Source of the DNA: Theobroma cacao | Taxonomy: Eukaryota; Streptophyta; Magnoliopsida; Malvales; Malvaceae | Assembly (NCBI RefSeq): GCF_000208745.1 | Contig: NC_030858.1 | Location: forward strand, 8,575,588 to 8,639,587 | Reading direction: 5' to 3' | DNA length: 64,000 nt | Shown here: positions 52,414 through 62,880 of the stretch, piece by piece | How the letters are laid out: every line of letters begins with the position of its first letter | Position numbering within the stretch: the first letter of the stretch is position 1 | Program-made: the position numbers and the translations under genes | The notes under the pieces: model-generated | The model's database searches: none | What the model saw: the letters and a program-made list of their open reading frames with translations, nothing else | What the model was told of the DNA's origin: nothing

Positions 52414-52800
52414 GCGTGTCACGGCTGTTACTGGCGTGTTGTGGGTTAACTAGTTATTTGGGTTGTTAGCGTGTCACGGCTATTCCTGGGGTGTGGTGGG
52501 TTAACTGAATTTATGGGTTTTTGGTGTGTCATGGTTGTTCTTGGTGTGTCGTGGGTTAACTGATTTTTTAAGTTTTTAGCGTGTCACGGATGTTGGTGTA
52601 ACCAATCAGTAATTACAGTGATTGGCGTGTCACGATAGTGATGCATGGCGTGTCACGACAGTGATGCATGGCGTGTAACGATACTGATTCATGGCGTGTC
52701 ACGACAATTGACTTGATATGCATGACGTGTTATAACATTTTACGTTATTTGCATGGCGTGTAACAACACGACTGACAAATTTTTTATCACGGCATGTATT
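52414..52800 (+). repeat. Left repeat array (+ orientation)
   Basis: Four ~55-bp units begin GCGTGTCACGG at 52414, 52469, 52523 (variant GGTGTGTCATGG) and 52579. Shorter units with CATGGCGTGTCACGA follow from about 52632. The last units (CATTTTACGTTATTTGCATG and onward) match the reverse complement of the 31-bp unit in the other arrays. Confidence 0.88.
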
Positions 52801-52839
52801 GTATAAAATGATTGACAATTTTTTTTTTCAAAATTTCAG

Positions 52840-55831
52840 TGGGGTTCCAATTGTGCGACTTGTGATAAGACACGGTAGTCAGTGGGTGGATGGCATTTAC
52901 AAGGGTGGTGAGTCACGAATGTGAGGGGTTATGAGTGATTTGTGGTTTGTGGGCTTGATGAAGCTGGTTGAAGATGTTGTTGGGGTAAACTTAGAAATTG
53001 ACGAGATTGAGTTAAATTCATTGATCAATACACCCGGAGAGCTATCACGGCCAATTATCAAGGACAATGAGGATGTGGCATTAATTTTGCTATAATAGAG
53101 GAATGTTCTGGCTGTGTATGTCAGCATTAAGGGACGCCAAACAAATGTCTTGTCACATGGAAAAGTTGGACAACATGGTAATCAGCTCAATCAAAATGAG
53201 ATTTACAATGCTTCACGTATACCACAACATTCGGTCCGTAACCCACAACAATGGCAATTGAGGTACGCACAAGAGTTTGTGCAGCCCGGTAGACAGACGA
53301 CATTCACAGAACAGTTGGCTGCACAATTTCGATCAGAATGTGCATCAAACCAATTTCTTGCTTCTCTTGAACAAATGCAACGATCGGGTGAAACTGTAGA
53401 ATGTGTAATGCCATTGTCAAATGAGAATACGACAGTTGAGGACAACAATATGAGGTTAGAGGGTGACACTGCGACGCTGGAGTATAATACTGCATTTGAT
53501 AGGGGAAATGAGGATTTGTTCGCTGCCGGTGAAGATAGATTTGATCACACTTCAGATGATGGGCTTGAACAATCGCAAGATGACAGTTCAGACGATGACT
53601 GTCTTTATGATAGTGACATTCCAATTTGCAATAATGTTGAAGGCGAAACGGAACCTGTTAGAGGTGTTGATGTAGGAGATGTTCAGTGTGATGACCCCAT
53701 ATACAATAATCCCATTGCTGGTGAGAACGAGATTCGTTCCCTTGATACATTGCTCGATGATAGTGATCAGGAAAGGGGAAATGCAAAGATATCTCGTACG
53801 TGGGTAATTGCAGGTGCAGAAAGGTTCCCCTTCCAAACAATTACCACTGAGGAGTCGACATGTGCCGAAGATCGCTTATACAAAGGAAGAATGTTTTCCT
53901 CGAAGGCCGAGTTGAAACGAGCTTTGAACATGCTGGTTATAAGAGAGAAGTTTGCGATAAGAGTAAAAAGGTCATGTAAAGCTCGTTATGAGGTTGGTTG
54001 CAAGGATAAGGCATGCAAGTTCAGTGTTCGTGCAACGAAGTTACCTGATAGAGAAGAATATTGGAAAGTTCATAAATTACATAAAGTACACACCTGTACC
54101 GTTGATGGTTTGCAAGGGCGGTTTCCAACTACGAGTGCGAAGATGATTGATGAACTTATTTCACACAAGATTCGGGCTAATAGAGTAGCATTAAGACCTA
54201 AGGACATAATTTGTGAGATGAGGGTTCAGTGGGGATTGGAATGCTTGTATGGTAAGGCTTGGCAAGTGAAAGAGTATGCGAAGAGGCTTGTTTTTGGTCC
54301 ACCGGAGGAGTCATTTCAGCTACTACCATCATATTTTTATATGTTGGAACAAGAAAATCCTGGCACAGTGACTGCAGTGGCTACTGATGAGGAAGAGAGA
54401 TTCAAATATTGTTTCTAGTCATAGGGGCTTGTATTCGGGGGTTTAGGGATGTAATGCATCCTACGGTTGCAATTGATGTGACACATCTAAAAGGCAGGTT
54501 CAAGGGTGTTCTGTTTGTCGCTGTATGCAAAGATGCGAACGAGTGTATATATCCAGTTGCATTTGGCATCGGCCATGTTGAGGACGAAGACTCGTGGACG
54601 TATTTCTTAGCAAGTTGCGTGATGCGGTTGGTTGTCCTGAAAACACTATGTTCATTTTTGATCAGCATCTCGGCATTAAGAAAGCAATCCAAAATGCATA
54701 CCCAGAAGCGCACCATGGTTTATGCGGTTACCACTTGAAAAAAAACTTTAAAAACAAGTTCAAGCGCGACGATATTTGTATGTTTTTCACCCTTGCTCGA
54801 GATTGCTATAAGGTGGTCGATTTCAACAGACATATGAACCAGATACAGCAGATTTACTTGGGAGCCCACGCGGACCTTATGAGAATAGGGCTTGAGAAAT
54901 GGGCACATGCATGTTCACCGGCAAGGCCATACTAAATGATGACATCCAACATTGCAGAATGTGTTAACTCATGCTTGAAGCATGCAAGACAAATGTCGAT
55001 CACTGTTTTGATCGAGTTCATCAGAGACATGTTCCAGCGTTGGTTCCATGAACGGTACGAGGAGGCCGTCAAGGTGACGTCGCCCTTCAGCCCTTGGGTT
55101 GCCAAGCAGTTAAGTAAAAGGTTCAATGATGCACATCGCTTTCTAGTTAAGCCTATCAATTGAGTGGAGTTCGAAGTTAAAGACGGGAAGATGGACGGAC
55201 TTGTAAACCTGTCTAGGAAGACATGTTCATGTTGTGAGTTCCAAACAGATTTACTACCATGCAGCCATGCCGTTGCAGCAATAAGGTCAGAATATCTTTA
55301 TTTCTTATTTGAACAGTAATTGACATAGCATTTACATTGTGCTTGAAGATTGAGTTTTTAGTATTTTTCAGTAAATGCAATCGTGAAGCCATTGAATTTT
55401 GCGCTGACAACTACAAGACAACCATTTTCGTGGACGTTTATTCAAGATCCATTAGGCCGGTAGGGCATCTTAGTGAGTGGGACATCCCCCCTCATGTGAA
55501 ACAAATTATCTTCTTACCCCCACCTTGGCGAGGCCAAGCAGGAAGACCTAGGAAGAGAAGGATTCCATCAGCTGGTGAAGGCAGCCGAGCACGGAGATGT
55601 TCGTAATGCAAGAGGTACAGGCATAACAGACAGAACTGCCCATACCCATTTGCAGTTCCATCCATAAATCCGGCACCATCTCCAAGTCAATCGACAACTC
55701 CACGACTGCGCCGACCCAAAGCATGTTCAAGTTGCAGACAAATTGGTCACTCACACAACAACTGTCCAATACGAAAGACAATGTCTGAAAATGTAGGGTG
55801 TGTTGTGAATGAAGACAGCCTGACAGCCTAA
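52840..55831 (+). pseudogene. MuDR-type MULE transposase, decayed
   Basis: The sequence reads as a plant mudrA transposase. An N-terminal region (VRLVIRHG ... WVDGIYKGGESRM) is followed by an acidic linker, the MuDR DNA-binding region with zinc ligands (RYEVGCKDKACKFSVRA ... HKVHTC near 53990-54100), the DDE transposase core (HPTVAIDVTHLKGRFKG; MFIFDQHLGIKKAI), a SWIM zinc finger (CSCCEFQTDLLPCSHA near 55226-55275), a GT/AG intron at 55286-55371, and a tail with CCHC-like knuckles (CSSCRQIGHSHNNC). It is broken by stops at 52922, 53093, 53096, 54933, 55161 and 55604 and by two one-base deletions near 54413 and 54606. Most stops are one transition from the expected codon. It cannot encode a full transposase. 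Confidence 0.93.
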
Positions 55832-56109
55832 CTAAATGTGTCTGAAAATTGTAGTTGAATTCGTTTTGCTTTACGGATTTGTTTGCTCGATCATTCTATG
55901 AGGCACTTTTAGTTACGGACTTTATTGCCAAACATTTCAGGCAGATAAGCATGTCAAGGCCTCTATCTGATCAAGATCGTGTTAAAGTACATTCTTACAT
56001 TGTTTGTAAAAATGTTTCCAATTACAATCTCCATCAGACAAGAGCCATGTATTTGCTTATCTGCCTGAAATATTTGGCAACAAAGTCCGTAGCTAAAAGG
56101 GCCTTATAG

Positions 56110-56220
56110 AATGACCGAGCAGACAAAATGTCAAGATCCTCATACTATATGCGTTGGATATGCAAAACATGGTACAGATGCATCAGTGAGTTAAGCCATA
56201 ATGTGCAACAAGGTATACAG
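56110..56220. repeat. Segment duplicated from the protease gene 5' end
   Basis: The stretch TCAAGATCCTCATACT ... GTGAGTTAAGCC ... TGTGCAACAAGGT at 56131-56215 matches 61411-61495 (start of the DUF1985 exon and its intron), and both run directly into a 31-bp repeat array. This shows a segmental duplication inside the element of exon edge plus array. Confidence 0.8.
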
Positions 56221-56244
56221 AAGAAATAAATAAGAAATAAATGT

Positions 56245-56545
56245 GAGACACGCCATGCATAACAAGTAAAATGTTATGACACGCCGTGCATATCAAATAA
56301 AATATTGTAACACGCCATTCATAACAAGAAAAATGAAATGACACGCCATGCATAACAAGCAAAATGTTGTGACACGCTATGCATAACAAGATAAACTTGG
56401 TGACACGCCAAGGATAACAAGTAAAATGTTCTGACACGCCATGCATAACAAGAAAAGGTTGTGACACGCCATGCATAACAAGTTAAACGTTGTGACATGC
56501 CATGCATAACAATTAAATTGTTCTGACCCGCCATGCATAACAAGT
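56245..56545 (-). repeat. 31-bp repeat array between the two MULE genes
   Basis: About ten units of roughly 30-31 bp are present, with the core GACACGCCATGCATAACAAG and an A/T-rich spacer (TAAAATGTT). Variants include CCAAGGATAACAAG. The array is inverted relative to the array left of the transposase. Confidence 0.92.
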
Positions 56546-56779
56546 TCTGGTGTGTAAATTTAGACGTACGATTTAATAATGGCAGGATATAATTTTGGCC
56601 TGAAAACAACTGGAAAAATAAGGGAGGATGGATATAGAATAATTTCATGCTAGAAGCAATTAGATGGATGGAAAAATCTATATATTCAATGTTAATCAAT
56701 GTAATGTTGTGTTGGTGCAGCCGGTGTGCTTGGAAGAGAAAGACGACGAACCTGAAAATTAATTAATGCCAAACTGGGG

Positions 56780-57055
56780 TGACATGCGATGGCCCAATTC
56801 TTATGACACACCGACTGGAAGTAGATTAATGGCGTCACACGCTAAGTATCTGGAGATTTATGGCGTGACACGCCACAACCCAATTGTTCTGACACGCTGA
56901 GTGGAAGCAGATTACTCGGCTGACACGTCGAGTGTTAGTGGATTTACGGCATCACACGCTGACTTATTACAGAATTTTGGGGTGACACGCTGAGTGCAAG
57001 CAAATGTATGTTGGGACACGCTGACTGGTATCATGTTTAAGGCGTCACACGCTGA
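56780..57055. repeat. Diverged GACACGCTGA array
   Basis: Units of about 35-40 bp carry alternating cores GACACGCTGAGTG and GCGTCACACGCTGACTT. The array keeps the GTGTCA/TGACAC dyad of the 31-bp repeats but with different spacers. It lies downstream of both converging genes. Confidence 0.82.
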
Positions 57056-58737
57056 CTTCTTCCGACTGTGTATCAAATTAAATATATTATATATAGAAAA
57101 GGAAAAAAATTCTTGGTATCAAATTAATTGTGTATAGGTAAAAAAATTAATTATGTATCAAATAATTGTACAAAGTATATTGTGTATACAGAAAGAATTA
57201 TATCTGTTTACAATGAATTGTATACAATAAATTGTGTATACAAAAAATGTGTATAAAATGAATTGTATAAAAAAATTTATGTGTACCAAAAAAATTGTAC
57301 AGACAAGGGCTTATATGTTCAGGGTTCGCTCTCACAACTGTTGGAAAAAATTTTCAGAGCATATTGTCAACGCATTTTTGCAATCATATTCTGCTTAATT
57401 TCGATATTTTCTGATTACAAAATATGCTCGATGTACCTTATCATGAACATACCGCAGCTGACACTATCATTCTGCCGATGCACTTTAGCTTTTGGTAAAT
57501 GAATATCCAATGGCATTGGCGTCAAATCCCGTCTCTTCCGAAGTATGTTATTGAAATAACCAGCTTGGTGGCAGATGAATGGCATCATTGTCGTCAAGGG
57601 TGTCATCTGACCCGCACGAACTCCGTTATCCTTAGCATCTGAAGTTATTGCTGAGTCCACGACCTTGATCGTCCACCTCACCAAGTCGATCTTTGCAACC
57701 ACCCAATGCCCACCAACGTTGCAAGGCGCGAGGATGAAATCAACATCTTCTCATTTTTTGGCATACGTTGGCCTTTCACCCTCCACATAGCCCCGCAACT
57801 CATCTGGAATTTGCATTTTGGCTCGGGCATCTTCTGTTGGAAATTTGGTGTGTAGCATACGGATGGTGTCCTGTGAAAGATGTAAACATTAGCTTACACT
57901 TCACGCAATCAAAAACTTAGTATTTATAGAATTGAATAATTTTCAAATAAACTTACGAAGAATATCGTGTCAACCATGCATGCACAGGTAGTGTACAGCT
58001 TCGACTTCGGCCCTGTCATTTGCTTGCAGAGTAGGCTGAGGCATGCGTCGATATGTTCACTTGTCATTTCCTCATTGGGATCCTCTAAGGTTATGAAAAA
58101 GTCAGCCCCTTGATCCCCTAAGATGCCGACGTTACGCCTGCATATGTAACATAATTAATTTCATAAGTCTTGGTGGATAATTGTTTCATTAAAAAATAAT
58201 ATTTGTAATTTTATTTACGAGCTTACCTCGTGGACTCCTCTTTCTTGAAAGCTTCGTAGTCTTCTACGATTTTATCCCTCACATCTCGACGGGTCATTAA
58301 GGGGTCGATGAATGGGCTTGCCATGTATTTGCTCGCCATTTTCAGCCGTGCCCGCTCAGTTGGGTCTGAAATTTCTACTGCACCATGATGGACAACAGAT
58401 GACTCTAGTGACGATGACCGTATCTCAACTGCATCAAGAGTGCTCTCACGATAAAGAATGATAGCTCCTGCTGCTGCGTCGACGAATGCATCGACCGGAG
58501 GAAGATGCTCTCCTTCAGCATCATCTGACTGAAGGGTGACATCCATTGCCACAGCTTCTTCGACGACGTCATCTACATGAGTTACGTGCTCTCCCTCAGC
58601 ACCAAGAACGTCATCGTCAATGTCAACACCAGGTTCATGATTCTGTCCATCATCGTGCTCCAAACCAGCACTGTGAGATGGACCGCCCTACAAAATTGGA
58701 AAAACCTTAGGGAGCTCATAAAATACCACAACTCATA

Positions 58738-59045
58738 AACTGTAAAATGTTGTGACACGCCATGCATAACAAGATAAACTTGGTGACATGTCAAGGATAA
58801 CGAGGAAAATGTCATGACACGCCATGCAAAACAATTAAAATGTTGTGACACGCCATGCATAACAAGATAAACTTGGTGACACGCCAAGGATAACAAGCAA
58901 AATGTTGGGACACGCCATGCAAAACAATTAAAATGTTGTGACATGCCAAGGATAACAAGCAAAATATTCTAACACGCCATGCATATCAAAATCAAACGTT
59001 GTGACACGCCATGAATAACAAGTAAAATGTTGTGACACGTTAAAG
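58738..59045 (-). repeat. 31-bp repeat array inside a protease intron
   Basis: About ten units with the core GTGACACGCCATGCATAACA are present, in two alternating subtypes (CCATGCATAACAAGATAAAC and CCAAGGATAACAAGCAAAAT). The array lies in the intron between the coiled-coil exon and the acidic exon of the Ulp1 gene. Confidence 0.92.
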
Positions 59046-59399
59046 CTGACACGGCAACAACTAACTATAATACAAATGTCCTGACCTGCTAATGACCAAA
59101 AAATAGTTAAACCACTACCACTTAACCCCAAAAATATCAAAACCATCAAGAAAACACAGTCTAAACAGTTGCTAAATGTAAACCATCAAAATACAAGCGA
59201 AGATAAAATAACGTACTTGTGATTTAAGGCCGTCAAGAATCCGACCAATGATACGGTCCTTAATCGTCTGCATTGCTACACTCAATGACTTAATTGAAGC
59301 CTTCAGCTCCAACATATCTTTTTCATGCTTGCGCATGATCCGTCGGAGTTGGCGGGTTGTGACTGCTCTAACATTGACTGTTCTCGACTGGGTTAACTA

Positions 59400-60032
59400 C
59401 AATAACATATATAACTGTGTTATTCAATAATCATACATGAAATTGTTGAACATTAACCGTTACAACTTTAATATCGTAACCAGCGGCTCGTTAGCAATCT
59501 GCGATGGAGCCGGACCGATCGGTGCTTCAGGACCTGTCGTCGCTTCCACATACTGTAATTACATATTTAACTGTGTTATTCAATAATCATGTATGAAATT
59601 GTTGAACATTAACTGTTACAACTTTAATATCTTTACCGCCTGCTCGTTAGCAGCCTACGGTGGAGCCGGATCGATCGGTGCTTCAGGACCTGTCGTTACT
59701 TTCGTAAACTGCAATTACATATATAACTGTGTTATTCAATAATCATGTTTTGAATTGTTGAACATTAACCGTTACAACTTTAATATCCTTACCGTCGGCT
59801 CGTTAGCTGTTTGCGGTTGGGCTGGATCGATCGGTGCTTGAGGACCTATCATCGCTTCCGTAAACTGCAATTACATAAATTACTGTGTTACTCAATAAAC
59901 ATATGTGAAAATGTATAACACAAATCGTTAGAACCGATCTTACTGACGGGTCGTTTCCACTCTGCATCTGAGGAGGACCGGTGGGTGGTTCTGGAGCTGC
60001 CAGCCCATGGTCCAACTGCAAACACAGAAATG
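59400..60032 (-). repeat. 156-bp exon-plus-intron tandem array, four units
   Basis: The marker TATTCAATAA occurs at 59421, 59577 and 59733, with the variant TACTCAATAA at 59889, a period of exactly 156 bp. Each unit holds a 72-bp exon (24 codons, phase 0 at both ends) with its own acceptor and donor, and an 84-bp intron. The encoded 24-residue repeats share GPxAPIxPA and NEP. The unit at 59637-59708 contains a TAG stop. The unit at 59944-60015 is the most diverged. Because the exon is phase-neutral, copies can be added without breaking the frame. Confidence 0.93.
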
Positions 60033-61519
60033 TTATTCGATATCACAAATGGAATTGGAGAACACAAAATCGTTACAATTGTCCTTATCGGCTGTTCATT
60101 GCCTTGACCATGGTCATCCCCTTCATCCATCAACTCATCAACTAAAGTAGCGATGGTGCACATCCTCGTCGTGCCACCAGAGGCTCTTTTCTCCTTCAAG
60201 CTTTTCCTTTTTTGCCTCGCACCTAAGCCCCAATCCGACCGATCCTCCATGTGCCCTATTGGCACTCGTTGCCCTCCGATAACGGGACATCAAGGTCCAC
60301 AAAATACTCTTGGAGGGCCTCATCTGCAATGGGTTCCAAAGTCTCCAATGCCCATAACTGTAAATAAACAAATAAAATGTTGTCATTATCGAATAGGGAA
60401 AATTATTTTACAAATATAACGCAAAAATTAGCAGTTGTTCACTCACTTGGTCAAATGACTCTAACTTCTGAATTGTCTTGTGGAAGTCTTTTGGCTTTTG
60501 ATTATAATCCCATCTGCACATTCGTGGGTGGACGTTGTCCTTCAGACCAGAGGGGGCAACTATTTTTTGGAAGGCCAAAATTGCCTCCATTGCCCAGAAC
60601 TGCATGTCAAATGTAACCATTATCATATCGTTAATCATAAACGATTGCACCCATAAATTTTTGTTCGAAAGGAAACTGAAAAATGTTACGTTTTAGTACT
60701 TGTATCACCCATGCGAATCCGTAAATGTTGTAGCGTAACCGAGTTTCCTTTGTCACGTTCAAGTCAAGAACTTTGAACCCCTTCAAAAGGTAGTCCAAGG
60801 TCAGCTTCCAAACATAGTGCCCCAATGGGAAGACATTCCAAGCGTCGATGTCCTCCACCAATGACAACAACCAAGGCGTCACCCGTCTACGGTAATCTTG
60901 ACCAAATAAAATGTTATTCGTGATCAAGAAGAGTGCCATATTGGTTGAGTCTCCTGGTCGCTGAAAGTTACCCTCGCGGAAGGTATCAAGCAAAGCCTGC
61001 AGCTTAACGATGTCTTGCCTATTCCAGTATCTTGCATGAATTCCATCCGCAGCAACCTCGTACGGTTGTCTGAACACATCGGGCATTGGACCAAACTTCA
61101 GCCCGGTGATGAGGCAGAACTTCTGCTTTGATAGCCGCGCCTTGCTCTTGCCAATGATAAACCATAGCTCGTGGTCCATTGACTGCCTCTCAGTGATCCG
61201 ACGAATCATGATGTTGTGCAAGAGACTGGCGCAAAAGTACCCCTGTGGATAGACGTCCAAGAGCATTCTGAAGCAGGTACGCTTAACTGGATAGTACTCC
61301 CCCTTTTGTTGGAGAGTCTTTGTGATGTAATGCAGCTGCGACCACTTACAGTGAGTGCTAATTGCGACGTTGAACGCCCACTTCTCCCTCGGCATGATCA
61401 GCAAACTGTTAAGATCCTCATACTGTCTGTGCTAGATCTGCAAAATATGGCACACATACACCAGTGAGTTAAGCAGTTATGTGCAACAAGGTGCACTGAA
61501 GACATAAATAATGAATAAA

Positions 61520-61975
61520 TGTTGTGACACGTCATGCATTGTAATCAAAATATTGTGACACGCCATGCATAACAAGTAAAATGTTATGACACGCCATGCA
61601 TAACAAGTTAAACGTTGTGACACGCCATGCATATCAAGTTAAAGGTTATGACATGCCATGCATATCAAGTAAAATGTTGTCAAACGCCATGCATAACAAG
61701 TAAAATGTTGTCAAACGCCATGCATAACAAGTAAAATTTTGTGACACGACATGCATATCAAGTAAAATGCTGTCAAACACCATGCATAACAATTAAAATG
61801 CTGTCAAACGCCATGCATAACAAATAAAATGCTGTCAAACGTCATGCATAACAAGTAAAATTCTGTGACACGACATGCATATCAAGTAAAATGTTGTCAC
61901 ACGCTATGCATATCAAGTAAAATGTTGTCACACGCTATGCATATCAAGTAAAATGCTATCACACGCTAATAACTA
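61520..61975 (-). repeat. 31-bp repeat array in first protease intron
   Basis: About 15 units of exactly 31 bp are present, with cores GTGACACGCCATGCATAACA or GTCAAACGCCATGCATAACA. Neighbouring units alternate subtypes, indicating higher-order amplification. The array lies in the inferred intron between the MSAMNEE exon and the DUF1985 exon. Confidence 0.93.
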
Positions 61976-62439
61976 ACTATAATAACAATGGCGTCACACG
62001 GTAAACACCTAAAATCGCTAAAACCACTACGGCTTAACCACAACAACCATCAAACCAGCAGGAAAACACAGTCTAAACATTTGCAAAACAAAACAAAAAA
62101 CCCGAACATATCAAACAAACCTAGGAAAAAACTAAAAAATTAACAAACACAAGAATGTTGTGAATTTGAGACTCACTGACCTCTTCATTCATGGCCGACA
62201 TTTTTGCTGGTGCAGTGGTTTCGTTTCGCTTGCAAAGAGCCTTCTCGAACACTCCGGTACTGAAAAAAATGAGAAATGAATCACACAGACGTAACGAATT
62301 CTGAATAACAACTGTTTAAAATGAAAAATGGCATTCTAATATTCTTATTTATTCTGAAAAAGGGAAATTAATACAGTGAAAGTCCAAAGGATTACCACGT
62401 TAGCTGCTCGTTTTTTTTTTCTCTCTCTATTTCAAACCA

Positions 62440-62860
62440 TGACGTGTCAGCTGCTCAAGCATTGCCGTGTCATGCACTATAAACCATGACCATGGCGTAT
62501 CAACTTTTCAAGCAATGCCATGTCACACACTCTAAACATGACCATGGCGTGTCACCAACTCTGAACTCTAGCGTGTCACAGATTCCCTCCATGGCGTGTC
62601 ACCAACTCTTAACTCTAGCATCTAACAGATTCAATCCATGGCATCTCACCAACCCTGAACGCTGACGTGTCACAGATTCCCTCAATGGCGTCTCACCAGC
62701 TCTCAACGCTGCCGTGTCACACATTCCCACCATGGCGTGTTACTAACTCTTAATTCTGGTGTCTCACAGATTTCCTCCATGGCGTCTCACCAACTATGAG
62801 CGGTGCCGTGTCACACATTCCCAACATGACGTTTCACAAACTCTAAACCCTGCCCTGCGA
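62440..62860 (+). repeat. Right repeat array (+ orientation)
   Basis: Units of about 33-60 bp carry ATGGCGTGTCACCAACTCT and CTAGCGTGTCACAGATTCCC alternating, for example near 62530, 62590, 62655 and 62730. The GCGTGTCAC core is shared with the left array; the spacers are different. This is the right edge of the composite element. Confidence 0.88.
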
Positions 62861-62880
62861 CAGCCATCTAACATATGGCC

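Larger units (their letters stand above)
57415..62260 (-). pseudogene. Plant-mobile-domain (DUF1985) / Ulp1 C48 protease gene, decayed
   Basis: Read on the minus strand, a multi-exon gene is clear. A first exon with MSAMNEE lies near 62180-62260. The DUF1985 exon is at about 61431-60700 (SKQKFCLITGLKFGPMP; VIQ joined to FWAMEAIL), followed by 60599-60447, 60357-60077, four 72-bp exons (60015-59944, 59864-59793, 59708-59637, 59552-59481), a coiled-coil exon 59396-59217, an acidic exon 58687-58227, then 58137-57957 and the Ulp1 domain 57870-57415. The cysteine protease residues are all present: H in NVGGHWVVAKIDL, D in KVVDSA, Q and C in RQNDSVSCGMF. Such enzymes cleave SUMO-like proteins. The gene is broken by stops at 57751 (TGG to TGA) and 59655 (CAG to TAG) and a one-base loss in exon 60357-60077. 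It converges on the transposase gene. Confidence 0.9.
51868..62880. mobile_element. Composite Mutator-like element with Ulp1 gene (Kaonashi/CUMULE type)
   Basis: This ~11-kb block contains a MuDR-type transposase pseudogene (+), a convergent PMD/Ulp1 protease pseudogene (-), and five or more blocks of ~31-bp repeats. Mutator-like elements that captured Ulp1-like protease genes are known in Arabidopsis (Kaonashi) and melon (CUMULE). Classical long terminal inverted repeats are not visible. Instead the repeat arrays are in + orientation at the left edge and - orientation just after the transposase, so they flank the transposase as inverted arrays. The ends are approximate; no 9-bp target duplication was identified. 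Confidence 0.75.

Noticed and set aside
53203..54716. Minus-strand open frames within the transposase
   Set aside because: They are shadows of the transposase coding sequence, which carries recognisable domains in the plus direction.
56183..59149. Open frames with repeated HGVSQHF and CYAWRV phrases
   Set aside because: They are translations of the 31-bp DNA repeats, whose length is not a multiple of three, so the frame shifts at each unit. They are not proteins.
56245..61975. 31-bp repeats with spacers looking like a CRISPR array
   Set aside because: The units are contiguous minisatellite copies whose spacers are variants of one A/T-rich sequence, and the context is a plant transposon.
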